A stretch of 44,602 nt of DNA from CAYNLY01 sp964398225 (GTDB lineage Bacteria; Pseudomonadota; Zetaproteobacteria; Mariprofundales; Mariprofundaceae), in assembly GCA_964398225.1 (NCBI GenBank), contig CAYNLY010000007.1, positions 1 to 44,602 on the forward strand. The letters run 5' to 3'. The notes below the pieces were generated by a model. It had not been told where the DNA came from, searched no databases, and worked only from the letters and a program-made list of their open reading frames with translations. The stretch's first letter is position 1, and the number at the start of each line of letters is the position of its first letter. The position numbers and the translations under genes are program-made. Of this stretch, positions 6,770-15,417 are shown piece by piece.

Positions 6770-9700
6770 ATGAAGTTCGAAGCAGCTAGCGGGCCACGTG
6801 GAAACACGCCAAGTTCCCGTCGCGCAACGAGAATTTCCTGGCTTTCGATGCTTGTCGGCCTCGTGGTCTGGTGCGCGGGCGCACCTCAGGCTCAGGCCGT
6901 CGCGCTCGGAAAGATCGAGGTCACGAGTCATCTGGGCGAACCGTTTTTCGGGGTCGTTCCGCTTCGCCTTGCGCCCGGCGAGGCCGTGCAGAACGTGTTC
7001 GTCGAGATCGCGAGCCCCGAGGATTACCGGATTCTCGAGATCTATCGCGATCCGGTCGTGAACACGATCCGCGTCGATGTCGAAAACGACACCAAGGGCC
7101 CCCGCGTCGAGCTTTCCTCCCGTCTTCCGATCGATGCCCCGTTCTTCAACCTGGTGCTCAAGGTGCGGCACAAGCGGGTGACGCATTTCAAGAAGTTCCC
7201 GGTGTTCCTGGACCTTCCCAAGGCGCTGAGGCCCGAGCCTTCGGCGCTGCCTCAGCCGGTGGTCCGGCCGGTCGCCGAGGCCCAGGAGGCCGGGCAGGCC
7301 GCGCCCGTGTCCATGGCTCCCGCTGCGGCTGCCGCGCCGGCCAAAACCGAGGCGGCGCCTGCTCCGGCGTTCAAGCCGTTCGACGGATGGGCCCGGATCG
7401 GTCGCTACGGCCCGATGGTCTATGGCGATACGATCACGACCGTCGCGCAGCGCCTCAGAATCGACGATCGCTACACGCTGCAGCAGGTGATGGTCGCGCT
7501 GTTCCTGAAAAACCGCGCGAAGTTCGGTGAGGACAACATCAACATCATCAAGGCCGGAACCTACCTGGATGTGCCGACGGCCGCCGAGGTCGAGAAGGTG
7601 ACGCCGGCCTATGCGCGCCAGCTGATTGCCGAGCACGAGAAGCGCTGGGCCGAACTCAAGCGCCAGCCGCGCTATGCGGCGCTTGCCGAAGCGCAGCGCA
7701 CCCGTTATTCCAAGCGCGTCCGCATTGGTCGTAGGGCCGAGGGTCGGGCGGCCGCACCGGTTTCCGGCGCCAAGGCGGCCGCGCCTTCCGCAGCTTCCGA
7801 GCGGCCGCTTCCGGCCAAGGAGCAAGCTCCGTCGGAAGTTGGCGCTGCCGGCGGCGGCGCGACGGTTTCCGGCGAGGGCGGCGGCAAGGCCGACCGGGAA
7901 ACCCGGGCCCTGATCGAGCAGCTGAAGGCGAAGAACGCCGAGCTTTCCGAGAAACTTGCCGAGAGCGAGAAGCGCATCGCCCAGCTGGAGGCGAAAAGCT
8001 CGGATGCCGCCTTGGCTGCGCAGGAAGCGCGCATCAAGAAGCTTCAGCTGCGGCTTGCGCGCCTGCAGGCCGAGCTCGACAAGGCGCGGGCGCAGGCGGC
8101 TGCGGGCGCGGAATCCGGATTCGACTGGCTGACCGCAGTACTTGGCGGACTTGTCGTCATCCTTCTGGGTGTGGTCGGCATCCTCATCGCACGGCTGAGG
8201 TCACAGCCCAAGCACCCGGCCGACTTCACCGCGCCTGCCCCCGCGCCCGAGGCTCCGGCTGAGGCGGCAGCGGCGGCCGCGGCGCCGGCAGTGGCGGAGG
8301 AGGAAGAGGTCGAGGAGATCGAGGTTGAGGAAGCCGACGTTTCCGACCTGGAAAAGACACGCACGATCAAGACAACGGCCGAGGAGGCCCCTGAGTTCAC
8401 GGACTCGATTCCCGATCTGACCGACGAGGATACGGGCTCGATGGAGCCGTTCGTCGAGGAGGAAGAGGAAGAGCCGGATCCGAACGTCGACTATCTGGCC
8501 GAGGCGGATGTCTACATGCGCTACGGCATGGAAGACGAGGCGCTGCATCAGGTGAATCTTGCGATGAAGCTGAACCCTGAGAAGGCCGACGTGCACATCA
8601 AGAAGGCGCAGATCCTGAAGGCCAAGGGCGACGAAGAGGCGTTCCAGGCCGCGGTTGCCGAAGCCGAAGAGAGGCTTGCCGGATCCGAGCTTGAGTCCTT
8701 CAAGTCGGCGGTGGCCGAGCTCAGCGCCGAAGGGCGGGAGATCGACAGCGGTGAGCTGGAAGACACGCTGCCCCCGACGACCGCGGAGGCGATGATCGGC
8801 GAGGAGCTGGAGGCTTCCGGCGAGACTCTCGATCTCGGGGAAGAGGACACGATCGTTCACGATACGGAAGCCGAACTCGAGGACGAGCTTTCGGCCGCCA
8901 TCATCGACACGAGCGGCGGCGGCGAGGATACGGTCAGCCTTGATGAGGCGCTCGCCGAGTTGGAAGGCGGTGAGGAGCCCGCGGCGGCTTCGGAGACCGA
9001 AGCTTCCGGTGAAGAAGCCGGCGGGGAAATGCTCGACCTCGATTTTGATCTCGGCGAAACCGGAGGCGAGAAACCTGAAGAGGAGGAGGCCGAACAGGAA
9101 GCCGAGTCCGAGGAGAAGCCTGAACAGGAGCCCGCCCCCGGTGAGGAAGCCGGGGTATCCGAGCCCGAAGCTTCTCTGGAGGATACGGCCGGGCTTGATT
9201 TCGATCTGAGCGACATCGAACTGCCCGAGGGCGAAGCGGAAGAGGCTCCCGCGAAGCAGCCCGAAATTGCGACCGCGGATCTGGACAAGACGGTCGCGAT
9301 GGACTGGTCGCGGGACACGTCAAACCTCGACGAACTGGAAACGGAGCCGCCGAAGCAGGCTTCGGATCTGGACCTTGGCGAGCTCGATCTGTCCGGAACT
9401 GCAGAGGCGGGCGAATCCGCCGCAGAAGAAACCCAGGAGTTCACGGACTCCCTGAGGCTGGATGCCGGAGACCTTGGCGGAGAGGTCGAGGCCAAGGTTG
9501 AGGATGAGGTTTCCGACGATTTCACAAGCACGATTCAGACCTCGGTCGAGCGCATCCAGGAAGAAGGCGGAGACGTCGATTTCACTGCGACGGGTGAGTT
9601 CGATCTTGGGGGCGAAGAATCGGAGGAGGGTACGGCCGGGGAAGCCAAGGCTTCCTCAGCGGATGAGGATGATGTCTTCGAGCTGGACCTGGACGAAGAC

Positions 9701-9775
9701 GTGGATGCCACTCAGAAACTCGACAGCCTGCTGAGCGAGTTCACGGATGAGGACGAGGACAAGGACAAGGGCTGA
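6770..9775 (+). CDS. fimV: FimV-like inner membrane peptidoglycan-binding protein
   Basis: FimV/HubP proteins organise the cell pole and support type IV pili. This 1001-residue protein starts with a long basic signal region and hydrophobic core ending in PQAQA. Next comes the conserved FimV N-terminal domain (GKIEVTSHLGEPFFGVVPLRL) and a LysM-like region near residues 205-275 (YGDTITTVAQRLRI). A coiled coil of about 60 residues (LKAKNAELSEKLAESEKRIAQ) follows, then one transmembrane segment (WLTAVLGGLVVILLGVVGIL). After it comes a TPR-like unit (DVYMRYGMEDEALHQVNLAMKLNPEKADVHIKKAQIL) and a very acidic tail of about 350 residues rich in DLDLG/FDLS repeats. The C-terminal TPR domain seen in Pseudomonas FimV appears to be missing. 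A GGGAGGGAAGC ribosome site fixes the start. Confidence 0.9.
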   Translation: MKFEAASGPRGNTPSSRRATRISWLSMLVGLVVWCAGAPQAQAVALGKIEVTSHLGEPFFGVVPLRLAPGEAVQNVFVEIASPEDYRILEIYRDPVVNTIRVDVENDTKGPRVELSSRLPIDAPFFNLVLKVRHKRVTHFKKFPVFLDLPKALRPEPSALPQPVVRPVAEAQEAGQAAPVSMAPAAAAAPAKTEAAPAPAFKPFDGWARIGRYGPMVYGDTITTVAQRLRIDDRYTLQQVMVALFLKNRAKFGEDNINIIKAGTYLDVPTAAEVEKVTPAYARQLIAEHEKRWAELKRQPRYAALAEAQRTRYSKRVRIGRRAEGRAAAPVSGAKAAAPSAASERPLPAKEQAPSEVGAAGGGATVSGEGGGKADRETRALIEQLKAKNAELSEKLAESEKRIAQLEAKSSDAALAAQEARIKKLQLRLARLQAELDKARAQAAAGAESGFDWLTAVLGGLVVILLGVVGILIARLRSQPKHPADFTAPAPAPEAPAEAAAAAAAPAVAEEEEVEEIEVEEADVSDLEKTRTIKTTAEEAPEFTDSIPDLTDEDTGSMEPFVEEEEEEPDPNVDYLAEADVYMRYGMEDEALHQVNLAMKLNPEKADVHIKKAQILKAKGDEEAFQAAVAEAEERLAGSELESFKSAVAELSAEGREIDSGELEDTLPPTTAEAMIGEELEASGETLDLGEEDTIVHDTEAELEDELSAAIIDTSGGGEDTVSLDEALAELEGGEEPAAASETEASGEEAGGEMLDLDFDLGETGGEKPEEEEAEQEAESEEKPEQEPAPGEEAGVSEPEASLEDTAGLDFDLSDIELPEGEAEEAPAKQPEIATADLDKTVAMDWSRDTSNLDELETEPPKQASDLDLGELDLSGTAEAGESAAEETQEFTDSLRLDAGDLGGEVEAKVEDEVSDDFTSTIQTSVERIQEEGGDVDFTATGEFDLGGEESEEGTAGEAKASSADEDDVFELDLDEDVDATQKLDSLLSEFTDEDEDKDKG

Positions 9776-9796
9776 GGCACCGTCCATGGAAGGAGT

Positions 9797-9827
9797 CGAG
9801 GGGCCTGGGCGGCCCCTCGTTCTTTTG
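9797..9827 (+). terminator. Intrinsic terminator after fimV
   Basis: A 9-bp perfect stem CGAGGGGCC (9797-9805) with its complement at 9811-9819, a TGGGC loop and a T-rich tail TTCTTTTG form a good rho-independent terminator. Confidence 0.85.
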
Positions 9828-9839
9828 ACACGCAGGGCC

Positions 9840-10424
9840 ATGACGGGAGCGCGGATGATTGCGGCGCTGGCGCTGCTTGCCGCCGCAGCGGCCGCTCACC
9901 GTTTTGAGATTCTGTTCGGGCTGGCCCTGTTTGCTGCCGCGCTCCTTGCGGGGGCGGTGGACGGCGGTGGGCGCATCCTGCTTCGGGCGATGCGCGCGCT
10001 TGCCCTGCTGCTTGTGCCGCTCGTGATCGCCCAATGCCTGCTTCTGCCCGGGGAACGAATGTTTCCGTCCCTGATCTGGTCCCCGACCTGGGAGGCCCTG
10101 GCGGCATCCGGCGCGCTCTGCGCCAAGCTGGCTGCGCTGATGCTTGGCGGGCTGCTGGCCTGGCACTGGCCCGGGGCCGGCGCCTGGTCGGGACTCGCGC
10201 AAAAGCTTGCCGCGCGTCTGCCCGTTCCCGCCTGGCTGGGCATGCTGCCGATGCTGATGCGATGGCCCGCGGCTTCCTGGTCGATCTGGCGCGGGCAGAT
10301 CCGCTTGCGGGGCGGCGTCCGTAGCCTTCCGTCCGCAGCCGTGGCGCTCCTGGCAAGGGCGAACGGGGAAGCCGAACTGCGTGCGCGGATGCTCTGGCTT
10401 CGCTGGCCCGGGGGGGAGCGATGA
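9840..10424 (+). CDS. Polytopic membrane protein, EcfT/CbiQ-like
   Basis: The product has about 194 residues with several hydrophobic helices (ALALLAAAAAAHRF, LFGLALFAAALLAG, ALALLLVPLVIAQCLLL, LAALMLGGLLAWHW). The middle segment LPGERMFPSLIWSPTWEAL and the later WSGLAQKLAARLPVPAWLG resemble the transmembrane T component of energy-coupling factor transporters, which links ATPases to a substrate-binding subunit. No ATPase or S component gene is nearby, so the transport role is an inference. The start is uncertain: 9840 is preferred because an earlier ATG at 9786 lies upstream of the fimV terminator, and 9855 is also possible. Its 3' end overlaps truA by ATGA, indicating coupling. Confidence 0.5.
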   Translation: MTGARMIAALALLAAAAAAHRFEILFGLALFAAALLAGAVDGGGRILLRAMRALALLLVPLVIAQCLLLPGERMFPSLIWSPTWEALAASGALCAKLAALMLGGLLAWHWPGAGAWSGLAQKLAARLPVPAWLGMLPMLMRWPAASWSIWRGQIRLRGGVRSLPSAAVALLARANGEAELRARMLWLRWPGGER

Positions 10425-11224
10425 GCGGCCTCGCCCGCGTTGCGCTCGTGCTGGAATACGATGGCAGGCCCTGGGGCGGCTGGCAGCGCCAGGACAACGC
10501 GCCCTCGGTTCAGCAGACGCTTGAGGAGGCGCTTGCGAGCATCGAAGGCGAGCTCCGCCCGGTTGCCGCCGCCGGCCGGACCGATGCGGGTGTTCATGCC
10601 GAGGCGATGCTCGCGCATGCGGATGTGTCGTCCGAGCGCTTGGAGCGTGCACCGGGCGCCTATCTGCACGGACTGAACGCGAAGCTGCCCGCGAGCATCC
10701 GGGTCGTCGGGCTCAGGCGGGTGGACGACTCGTTTCACGCCCGTTTTTCCTGCCGGGCGCGAGGCTATCGCTACCGAATCTGGAACCGGAACACCGCATC
10801 CGCGCTTCAGACCTGGCGGCACTGGTGGATGCCGAGATCGATGGATCTTGATCGCATGCAAGAGGCGGCCGCCCTGTGCCTGGGCGAACGGGACTTTTCC
10901 GCATTTCGCGCCGCGGGGTGCCAGTCCGCTCATGCCGTTCGCCGGCTTGACGAGTTGCGCATCGAACGCTGCGGCTGGGAAGTGTGGATCGACGTTCGCG
11001 CCAACAGCTTCGTGTACCGGATGGTGCGCAATCTTGTCGGGGCCCTGGTCGCCGTCGGCGTTGGCCAGCTGGAGGTGGATGCGTTCGCGGACATCCTCGA
11101 GCAGGGCGACCGGCGGCGCGCGCCGGCGACGGCGCCCGCGCATGGGCTGTATTTCACCAATGCCTGGTACGAGGGTTTCGATGCCAGGGCCCTGATCGGC
11201 CGCCTGCCTCCGGCTTCCGGCTAG
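10421..11224 (+). CDS. truA: tRNA pseudouridine synthase A (positions 38-40)
   Basis: TruA isomerises uridines at positions 38, 39 and 40 of the tRNA anticodon arm. The 267-residue protein has the catalytic aspartate in GRTDAGVHA (D55), the FHARFSCRARGYRYRIWN segment and the C-terminal FVYRMVRNLVG and APAHGLYF regions typical of the family. It overlaps the upstream membrane protein gene by 4 nt. Its TAG stop shares the palindrome CTAG (11221-11224) with the stop of the convergent sensor kinase gene. Placement downstream of fimV agrees with the leuB-asd-fimV-truA order of many gammaproteobacteria. Confidence 0.97.
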   Translation: MSGLARVALVLEYDGRPWGGWQRQDNAPSVQQTLEEALASIEGELRPVAAAGRTDAGVHAEAMLAHADVSSERLERAPGAYLHGLNAKLPASIRVVGLRRVDDSFHARFSCRARGYRYRIWNRNTASALQTWRHWWMPRSMDLDRMQEAAALCLGERDFSAFRAAGCQSAHAVRRLDELRIERCGWEVWIDVRANSFVYRMVRNLVGALVAVGVGQLEVDAFADILEQGDRRRAPATAPAHGLYFTNAWYEGFDARALIGRLPPASG

Positions 11225-13320
11225 CTCCCGCAGGCCAGCATCCGGGCGATCGCCTCCCGGATGCGGGCCATGCTGGCGGGTTTGTTCAGAATCTCGACGC
11301 ATCGGTCGTGCACTTCCTGCAGCCGCTCCTCCTCCCCGTAGGCCGTGATCATGAGCGCGGGAAGATCCGGCTTCTCCCGATGCGCAGTCCGGATCAGCTC
11401 GAGTCCGTCCATCCCCGGCATCCGGTAATCGGTGATCAGCAGATCGAATCCGCGGGGGTCTTCGCGCAGCCGTTGCAGCGCCTTTCGGGGATCGGTTTCG
11501 GCCACCGTTTCGTGTCCCATCGCCCGGAGCATTGTCTCATGGATTTCAAGCACGTCGGGCGCATCGTCCACGAGCAGGATGCGGGCGCGTCGAGGTTCAT
11601 TCGTCCCGGCCGAAGGCGGGCGCTTCCGGGCATCCGGCTCCCGCTCCTCGGGGGCTTTGGCGGCCGGAAGCGCGATCACGAATCGGGTGCCTTGTCCGGG
11701 CGTGCTTTCCACCTCGATGCTGCCGCCGGCATCCCGGACCAGACGATCCACCATCGCAAGGCCCAGCCCGCTTCCTCCTTCCTCTCCCCGCTTGGTCCAG
11801 AAAGGCTGGAAGATGTGTGGCAGATCCTCCTCCGGAATGCCGACTCCGTCGTCGCGCACCTCGATGATCAACGCGGGACCCCCGGGGGAGGCCAGTGGAT
11901 GCTCGGAATCCGCGCGGACGACGACCTCGATGCGCCCGTGATCGCGCCCCTCGAAGGCGTGGCCCGCGTTGTGGATGAGGTTGAGCAGGATCTGCTCGAT
12001 TTCGACCTCGTCCAGCGCCAGATCGGGCAGACCGGGCTGGATCTCGGCATGAAGTTCCACATGCGGCGGAAGCTGGAGCCGGGCAAGGCCGACGATGTTC
12101 TCCAGCGGCGCGGCAAGCTGTGCGCCGCGAACGTAGCGACGCTCGGGCGCATGTTTCCGCCCCAGCCGGAGCAGCTTCGTGACCATTTCCGATCCGCGTT
12201 CGGCGGCCTGGATGATCGCCTCGATCTGCTTTGCCTGTTCCTCGTCCCTGAGTTCCGCCTGCATCACCTCGCCCAGGCCGATGATTGTGGTCAGCACGTT
12301 GCGGAAATCGTGCACGACTCCGGCCACCATCGTGGACATGTACCCGTGCCGGTGGATTTCGTCGAGCTGGCTGCGGATCAGTTCGCGTTCGGTGATGTCC
12401 ATTGCAAAGCAGACCCCGATCCAGTCGCCGCGCCAGCGCATGCGGGTGGCCGTGCACATCAGGCTGAGCACCCGGTCCTGCCTGTTCCTGCCCCGGACGA
12501 AGAAGGTGAGCGGCCGGTGTGTGGTGCTTTCGAGCGCACGGCGCAGATAGTGGAGCATCGCCTGGCCGTCCTCCATCAGCGTGAGCATGTCCGCCTGCTC
12601 GCCGATCAGGCTGGTGTAGTCCTCCCGGCTGATCTGGTTGACGGCGGCGTTGCAGTAGAGGATGCGCGGATTGCCGAGCTCGTTCAGATCGTAGGTGAAC
12701 ACCGGCACCGGTCCGGCATCGAGCAGCCGGAACGCGCTTTCCTCGGTTTCGCGCAGGGCAAACGCCGCGCGTTCGGCCTTTTCTCCGATCCGGATCACGT
12801 AGAACGGAACGCCCAGCAGCGCGAGCACCTGCCAGGCCAGCAGCACGCGATCGAGCGCGAGATGGAAGTGGACGAGCGAGAAGATGCAGACGCCGACAAG
12901 CCCGAGGATCGTGGCCGCCTGGGAGTACACCATCATCTGATTGCCGTAGCGGAGGCCGTTGCCGAAGATGATGACGAAATACATGAAAAACAGCCCGCTT
13001 CCGTGACCGCCATCGAGCATCATGCCGACGCTGACCACGAGCACGTCGAACATCGGGTTCGCAAGCAATCGCGCAACGGAGACCGGACGGCGGCGGATCA
13101 AGGGGATGCTTGCCGCTGCGACGGCGAAGTAGATGCCCGCAAGCACCATGAATGCGGAGCCATAGTCCGGAAAATAGGGCGCATGCAGCGCCAGATACAC
13201 CAGGCCCGCCGTCGCAAAGCCCATGCGCGCCCAAGACTGCTGGATCTGGGTCTGAACGAGCGACGGCGCCCGGACATCCAGCTGCCCGGCGAACCATCGT
13301 GTCCAGAAAGGCCCCGTCAT
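11221..13320 (-). CDS. Hybrid sensor histidine kinase with receiver domain
   Basis: The 699-residue protein begins with about five membrane helices (residues about 20-180) that include FGNGLRYG. A similar motif occurs in RpfC-type membrane sensors, which is an inference from memory. A PAS-like region follows (FRLLDAGPVPVFTYDLNE). The dimerisation domain has the phospho-acceptor in VVHDFRNVLTTI (H337), and the ATPase domain shows NLIHNAGHAFEG, DDGVGIPEEDL and GSGLGLAMV. A C-terminal receiver has DD near its start, the phospho-aspartate in LLITDYRMPGMDG (D631) and the late lysine in ILNKP. The ATG at 13320 is preferred over one at 13371 because GGAGG precedes it. No cognate response regulator or DNA-binding output lies nearby, and the signal is unknown. 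Confidence 0.88.
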   Translation of the reverse strand: MTGPFWTRWFAGQLDVRAPSLVQTQIQQSWARMGFATAGLVYLALHAPYFPDYGSAFMVLAGIYFAVAAASIPLIRRRPVSVARLLANPMFDVLVVSVGMMLDGGHGSGLFFMYFVIIFGNGLRYGNQMMVYSQAATILGLVGVCIFSLVHFHLALDRVLLAWQVLALLGVPFYVIRIGEKAERAAFALRETEESAFRLLDAGPVPVFTYDLNELGNPRILYCNAAVNQISREDYTSLIGEQADMLTLMEDGQAMLHYLRRALESTTHRPLTFFVRGRNRQDRVLSLMCTATRMRWRGDWIGVCFAMDITERELIRSQLDEIHRHGYMSTMVAGVVHDFRNVLTTIIGLGEVMQAELRDEEQAKQIEAIIQAAERGSEMVTKLLRLGRKHAPERRYVRGAQLAAPLENIVGLARLQLPPHVELHAEIQPGLPDLALDEVEIEQILLNLIHNAGHAFEGRDHGRIEVVVRADSEHPLASPGGPALIIEVRDDGVGIPEEDLPHIFQPFWTKRGEEGGSGLGLAMVDRLVRDAGGSIEVESTPGQGTRFVIALPAAKAPEEREPDARKRPPSAGTNEPRRARILLVDDAPDVLEIHETMLRAMGHETVAETDPRKALQRLREDPRGFDLLITDYRMPGMDGLELIRTAHREKPDLPALMITAYGEEERLQEVHDRCVEILNKPASMARIREAIARMLACGS

Positions 13321-13339
13321 CCCGTCGTTTCCTCCACTC

Positions 13340-13370
13340 CACCAGCCTAGGCGTCCGTTTCGCCCAGGCA
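13340..13370 (-). promoter_or_regulatory. Putative promoter of the hybrid kinase gene
   Basis: On the minus strand TTGCCT is followed after 16 bp by TAGGCT, then a leader containing GGAGG before the ATG at 13320. The match is moderate. Confidence 0.35.
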
Positions 13371-13444
13371 AGCCCCGGCGCTGGTCTTCCGTGTGCGCCC
13401 GGCTAGGATGCGGGCCAAAGCCGAATCAATCATGGGAGTCTGGC

Positions 13445-14221
13445 GTGCTCTATGTAGCAATCCGTGCAGCCCGAAGGGCGGGCGACTTCATCGCTCGCGC
13501 CTTTGACGAACGCGATGGGCTCCGCGTCACCCAGAAAACCGACCGGGACTTTGTGACCGAGGTGGATCAGCGGGCGCAGTCGCTGATCGTTCATGAGATC
13601 GCGCATCATTATCCGGATCACGGCATCGTCGCCGAGGAATCCTCGCGGCGCGTGAATCCGGATGCGCCGATCCAGTGGTACATCGATCCGCTGGACGGGA
13701 CCACGAACTTCATCCACGGCTACCCGCATTTCGCCGTTTCGATCGCCGCCTGGAAGCGCGGGCGTCCGTGGCTGGCGGTGATCCATGACCCGATCCGGAA
13801 CGAAACCTTCGAGGCCCGCGCGGGCGGCGGCGCGTTCCTGAACCGTCGCAGGCTGCGCGTCAGTCAGGAAACGCGGCTGGAGCATGCGCTGTTTGCATCC
13901 GGGCTTCCGTCCTACCGGAGGGAGGGCATCGACCGCTTTCAGGCCCGGATGGATCGATGCATGCGCCGGATGGACGGCTACCGGCGGGGTGGCTCGGCGG
14001 CGCTGGACCTTGCCTACGTCGCCGCAGGCCGCCTCGATGTTTACTGGGAGGCCGGGCTCCGGCCCTGGGACATTGCGGCGGGCTACCTGCTCGTGCAGGA
14101 GGCGGGCGGCATCGTGACGGACCTGGAGGGCGCAAGCCTCGATCTTGAAAAGGGGGACGTGCTGGCGACCAACGCCGCGCTGCACCGGCCGGCGCTCGAG
14201 CTACTGCGCGACGCGGGCTAG
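13445..14221 (+). CDS. suhB: Inositol monophosphatase family protein (SuhB-like)
   Basis: The 258-residue protein carries all lithium-sensitive phosphatase motifs: the metal ligand pair in VAEESS (residues 64-65), DPLDGTTNF (81-89) and the C-terminal PWDIAAGYLLVQEAGG. Family members dephosphorylate inositol phosphates or related sugar phosphates; SuhB in E. coli also contributes to ribosomal RNA antitermination. The start is a GTG at 13445 preceded by GGGAG with 6-nt spacing; upstream in-frame codons lack homology to the family. A TAGGAT hexamer at 13404-13409 could be its -10. It converges with lptG; a hairpin spans the stop region. Confidence 0.9.
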   Translation: MLYVAIRAARRAGDFIARAFDERDGLRVTQKTDRDFVTEVDQRAQSLIVHEIAHHYPDHGIVAEESSRRVNPDAPIQWYIDPLDGTTNFIHGYPHFAVSIAAWKRGRPWLAVIHDPIRNETFEARAGGGAFLNRRRLRVSQETRLEHALFASGLPSYRREGIDRFQARMDRCMRRMDGYRRGGSAALDLAYVAAGRLDVYWEAGLRPWDIAAGYLLVQEAGGIVTDLEGASLDLEKGDVLATNAALHRPALELLRDAG

Positions 14222-14234
14222 GCCTCAGTAGCCC
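14215..14234. terminator. Hairpin spanning suhB and lptG stop region
   Basis: GGGCTA (14215-14220) and TAGCCC (14229-14234) form a stem over an 8-nt loop. The TAG stop of suhB lies across the stem edge and the lptG stop lies in the loop. It lacks a T-run. Confidence 0.45.
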
Positions 14235-15283
14235 TCGCGGGCAAGCAGGAGATACAGGCCGAATCCCCCGAAGACGAGGTCCGGAAGCCAGGCCGCGAAC
14301 ACGGGCGGAAGCCTGTCGCCCCCGACCAGAAATCCGCTCGCATTGCCCAGCACGTAGAACACGAGTCCGGCAGCAATCGCCGCGATCAGCCCGAGCGATG
14401 CCTGCATGCCGCGTCCGCTACCGCGGCCGGCGAGCGCTCCGGCCAGAAGGACCATGATCAGGCAGGCAATCGGAGCCGCAAACTTCCGGTGAAGCGTGAA
14501 GACGTACTCCGCATGGGCGAGACCTGCCTCCTTCAGCGCGGCGATGTAGCGAGCAAGCTCCAGCGCGTTCATCTGCCGAGGCGACGGCGGCTCGGCCGTG
14601 CTCGGGCCCGCCCCGGCGGGCACGCGAAGCCTTGCGAGATGCGCCAGTTCCATCCCGCGGGATTCGGACGGGACGGCGACGTGCACATCGGAAAGCTGCC
14701 AGGCGCCGTTCTCATAGCGCCCGCTTGCCGCATCGATCCGCCGGCGCCAGTGGCCGGCCTCGTCGATTTCGAAAATCGTGACCGCAAAGCGCGACGGGGC
14801 GACCGGCTGCAGGCGGAAGAACCGGCGCCCGTCCTTCAGCCATTGCACGTCATGCCGGGCGGGGGGCTTGTGGTGGATGTGGACGCGCTCGATCACGTCC
14901 AGCCGCTTGTTCGTGACCGGCTCGACCCATTCGCCGATGGCCAGGCTGAGGCCGGCGGCTACCAGTGCCATCACCGTCATCGGGACCAGGACCTTGTTGA
15001 CGCCGAGTCCGGCGGCGCGCATCGCGATCAGCTCGCGGTGGCGGGAAAGATCGAGCAGATGCAGGCAGGCGGCGATCAGCACGATGACGGGCATGAACTG
15101 CGCCGTGAGCATCGGGATCTTCATCACCAGATATTCGCCGAGCAGTCCGCCGGTGAGCCCCTTGCCGAGGTACCGGGCCTTGTCGAAGGTTTCGATGATC
15201 AGATAGACGGCCAGCAGCACGACGAACGTGCCGCCGGCCCGGGCGAGCGAGCCCGCAAGCAGCCAACGGAACAGGATGGGCAT
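14225..15283 (-). CDS. lptG: LPS export permease, LptG/LptF family
   Basis: This 352-residue permease belongs to the YjgP/YjgQ family, which with LptB and LptC extracts lipopolysaccharide from the inner membrane. Three N-terminal helices are evident, including GTFVVLLAVYLIIETFD and FMPVIVLIAACLHLLDL. The conserved cytoplasmic loop RHRELIAMRAAG follows. A periplasmic jellyroll occupies roughly residues 125-240, and three C-terminal helices complete the protein. Only one permease gene is here, without the usual adjacent partner, so LptG versus LptF is not settled; the first helix and loop favour LptG. The ATG is 6 nt after a TAGGCT hexamer with no Shine-Dalgarno, suggesting a leaderless transcript. 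hflK is divergent. Confidence 0.88.
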   Translation of the reverse strand: MPILFRWLLAGSLARAGGTFVVLLAVYLIIETFDKARYLGKGLTGGLLGEYLVMKIPMLTAQFMPVIVLIAACLHLLDLSRHRELIAMRAAGLGVNKVLVPMTVMALVAAGLSLAIGEWVEPVTNKRLDVIERVHIHHKPPARHDVQWLKDGRRFFRLQPVAPSRFAVTIFEIDEAGHWRRRIDAASGRYENGAWQLSDVHVAVPSESRGMELAHLARLRVPAGAGPSTAEPPSPRQMNALELARYIAALKEAGLAHAEYVFTLHRKFAAPIACLIMVLLAGALAGRGSGRGMQASLGLIAAIAAGLVFYVLGNASGFLVGGDRLPPVFAAWLPDLVFGGFGLYLLLAREGY

Positions 15284-15318
15284 GAGCCAAGCCTAGCAGC
15301 AGCACAAGGCGCCGCCCA
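15283..15318 (-). promoter_or_regulatory. Putative leaderless promoter of lptG
   Basis: On the minus strand TAGGCT (15295-15290) lies exactly 6 nt before the ATG; TGGGCG is positioned 17 bp upstream as a weak -35. No ribosome site is visible. Confidence 0.4.
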
Positions 15319-15340
15319 CGGCAGCCGATATCCCCTCGCT

Positions 15341-15375
15341 CCGGGGGGTGAAAACCCCCGGCAAGCTGGTACACT
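15341..15375 (+). promoter_or_regulatory. Putative extended -10 promoter of hflKC with overlapping hairpin
   Basis: TGGTACACT (15367-15375) is an extended -10 element, with GTGAAA (15348-15353) 16 bp upstream as the -35. A 7-bp inverted repeat, CCGGGGG and CCCCCGG (15341-15361), overlaps the -35 region and could be an operator. Confidence 0.5.
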
Positions 15376-15417
15376 GCGCGGCCTGATTCCGTCCAGACCG
15401 TACGACAGGGAGGCGTG

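Noticed and set aside
10984..13350. Plus-strand frame of about 790 codons opposite the hybrid kinase
   Set aside because: The minus strand encodes an intact kinase with all motifs; this frame has none.
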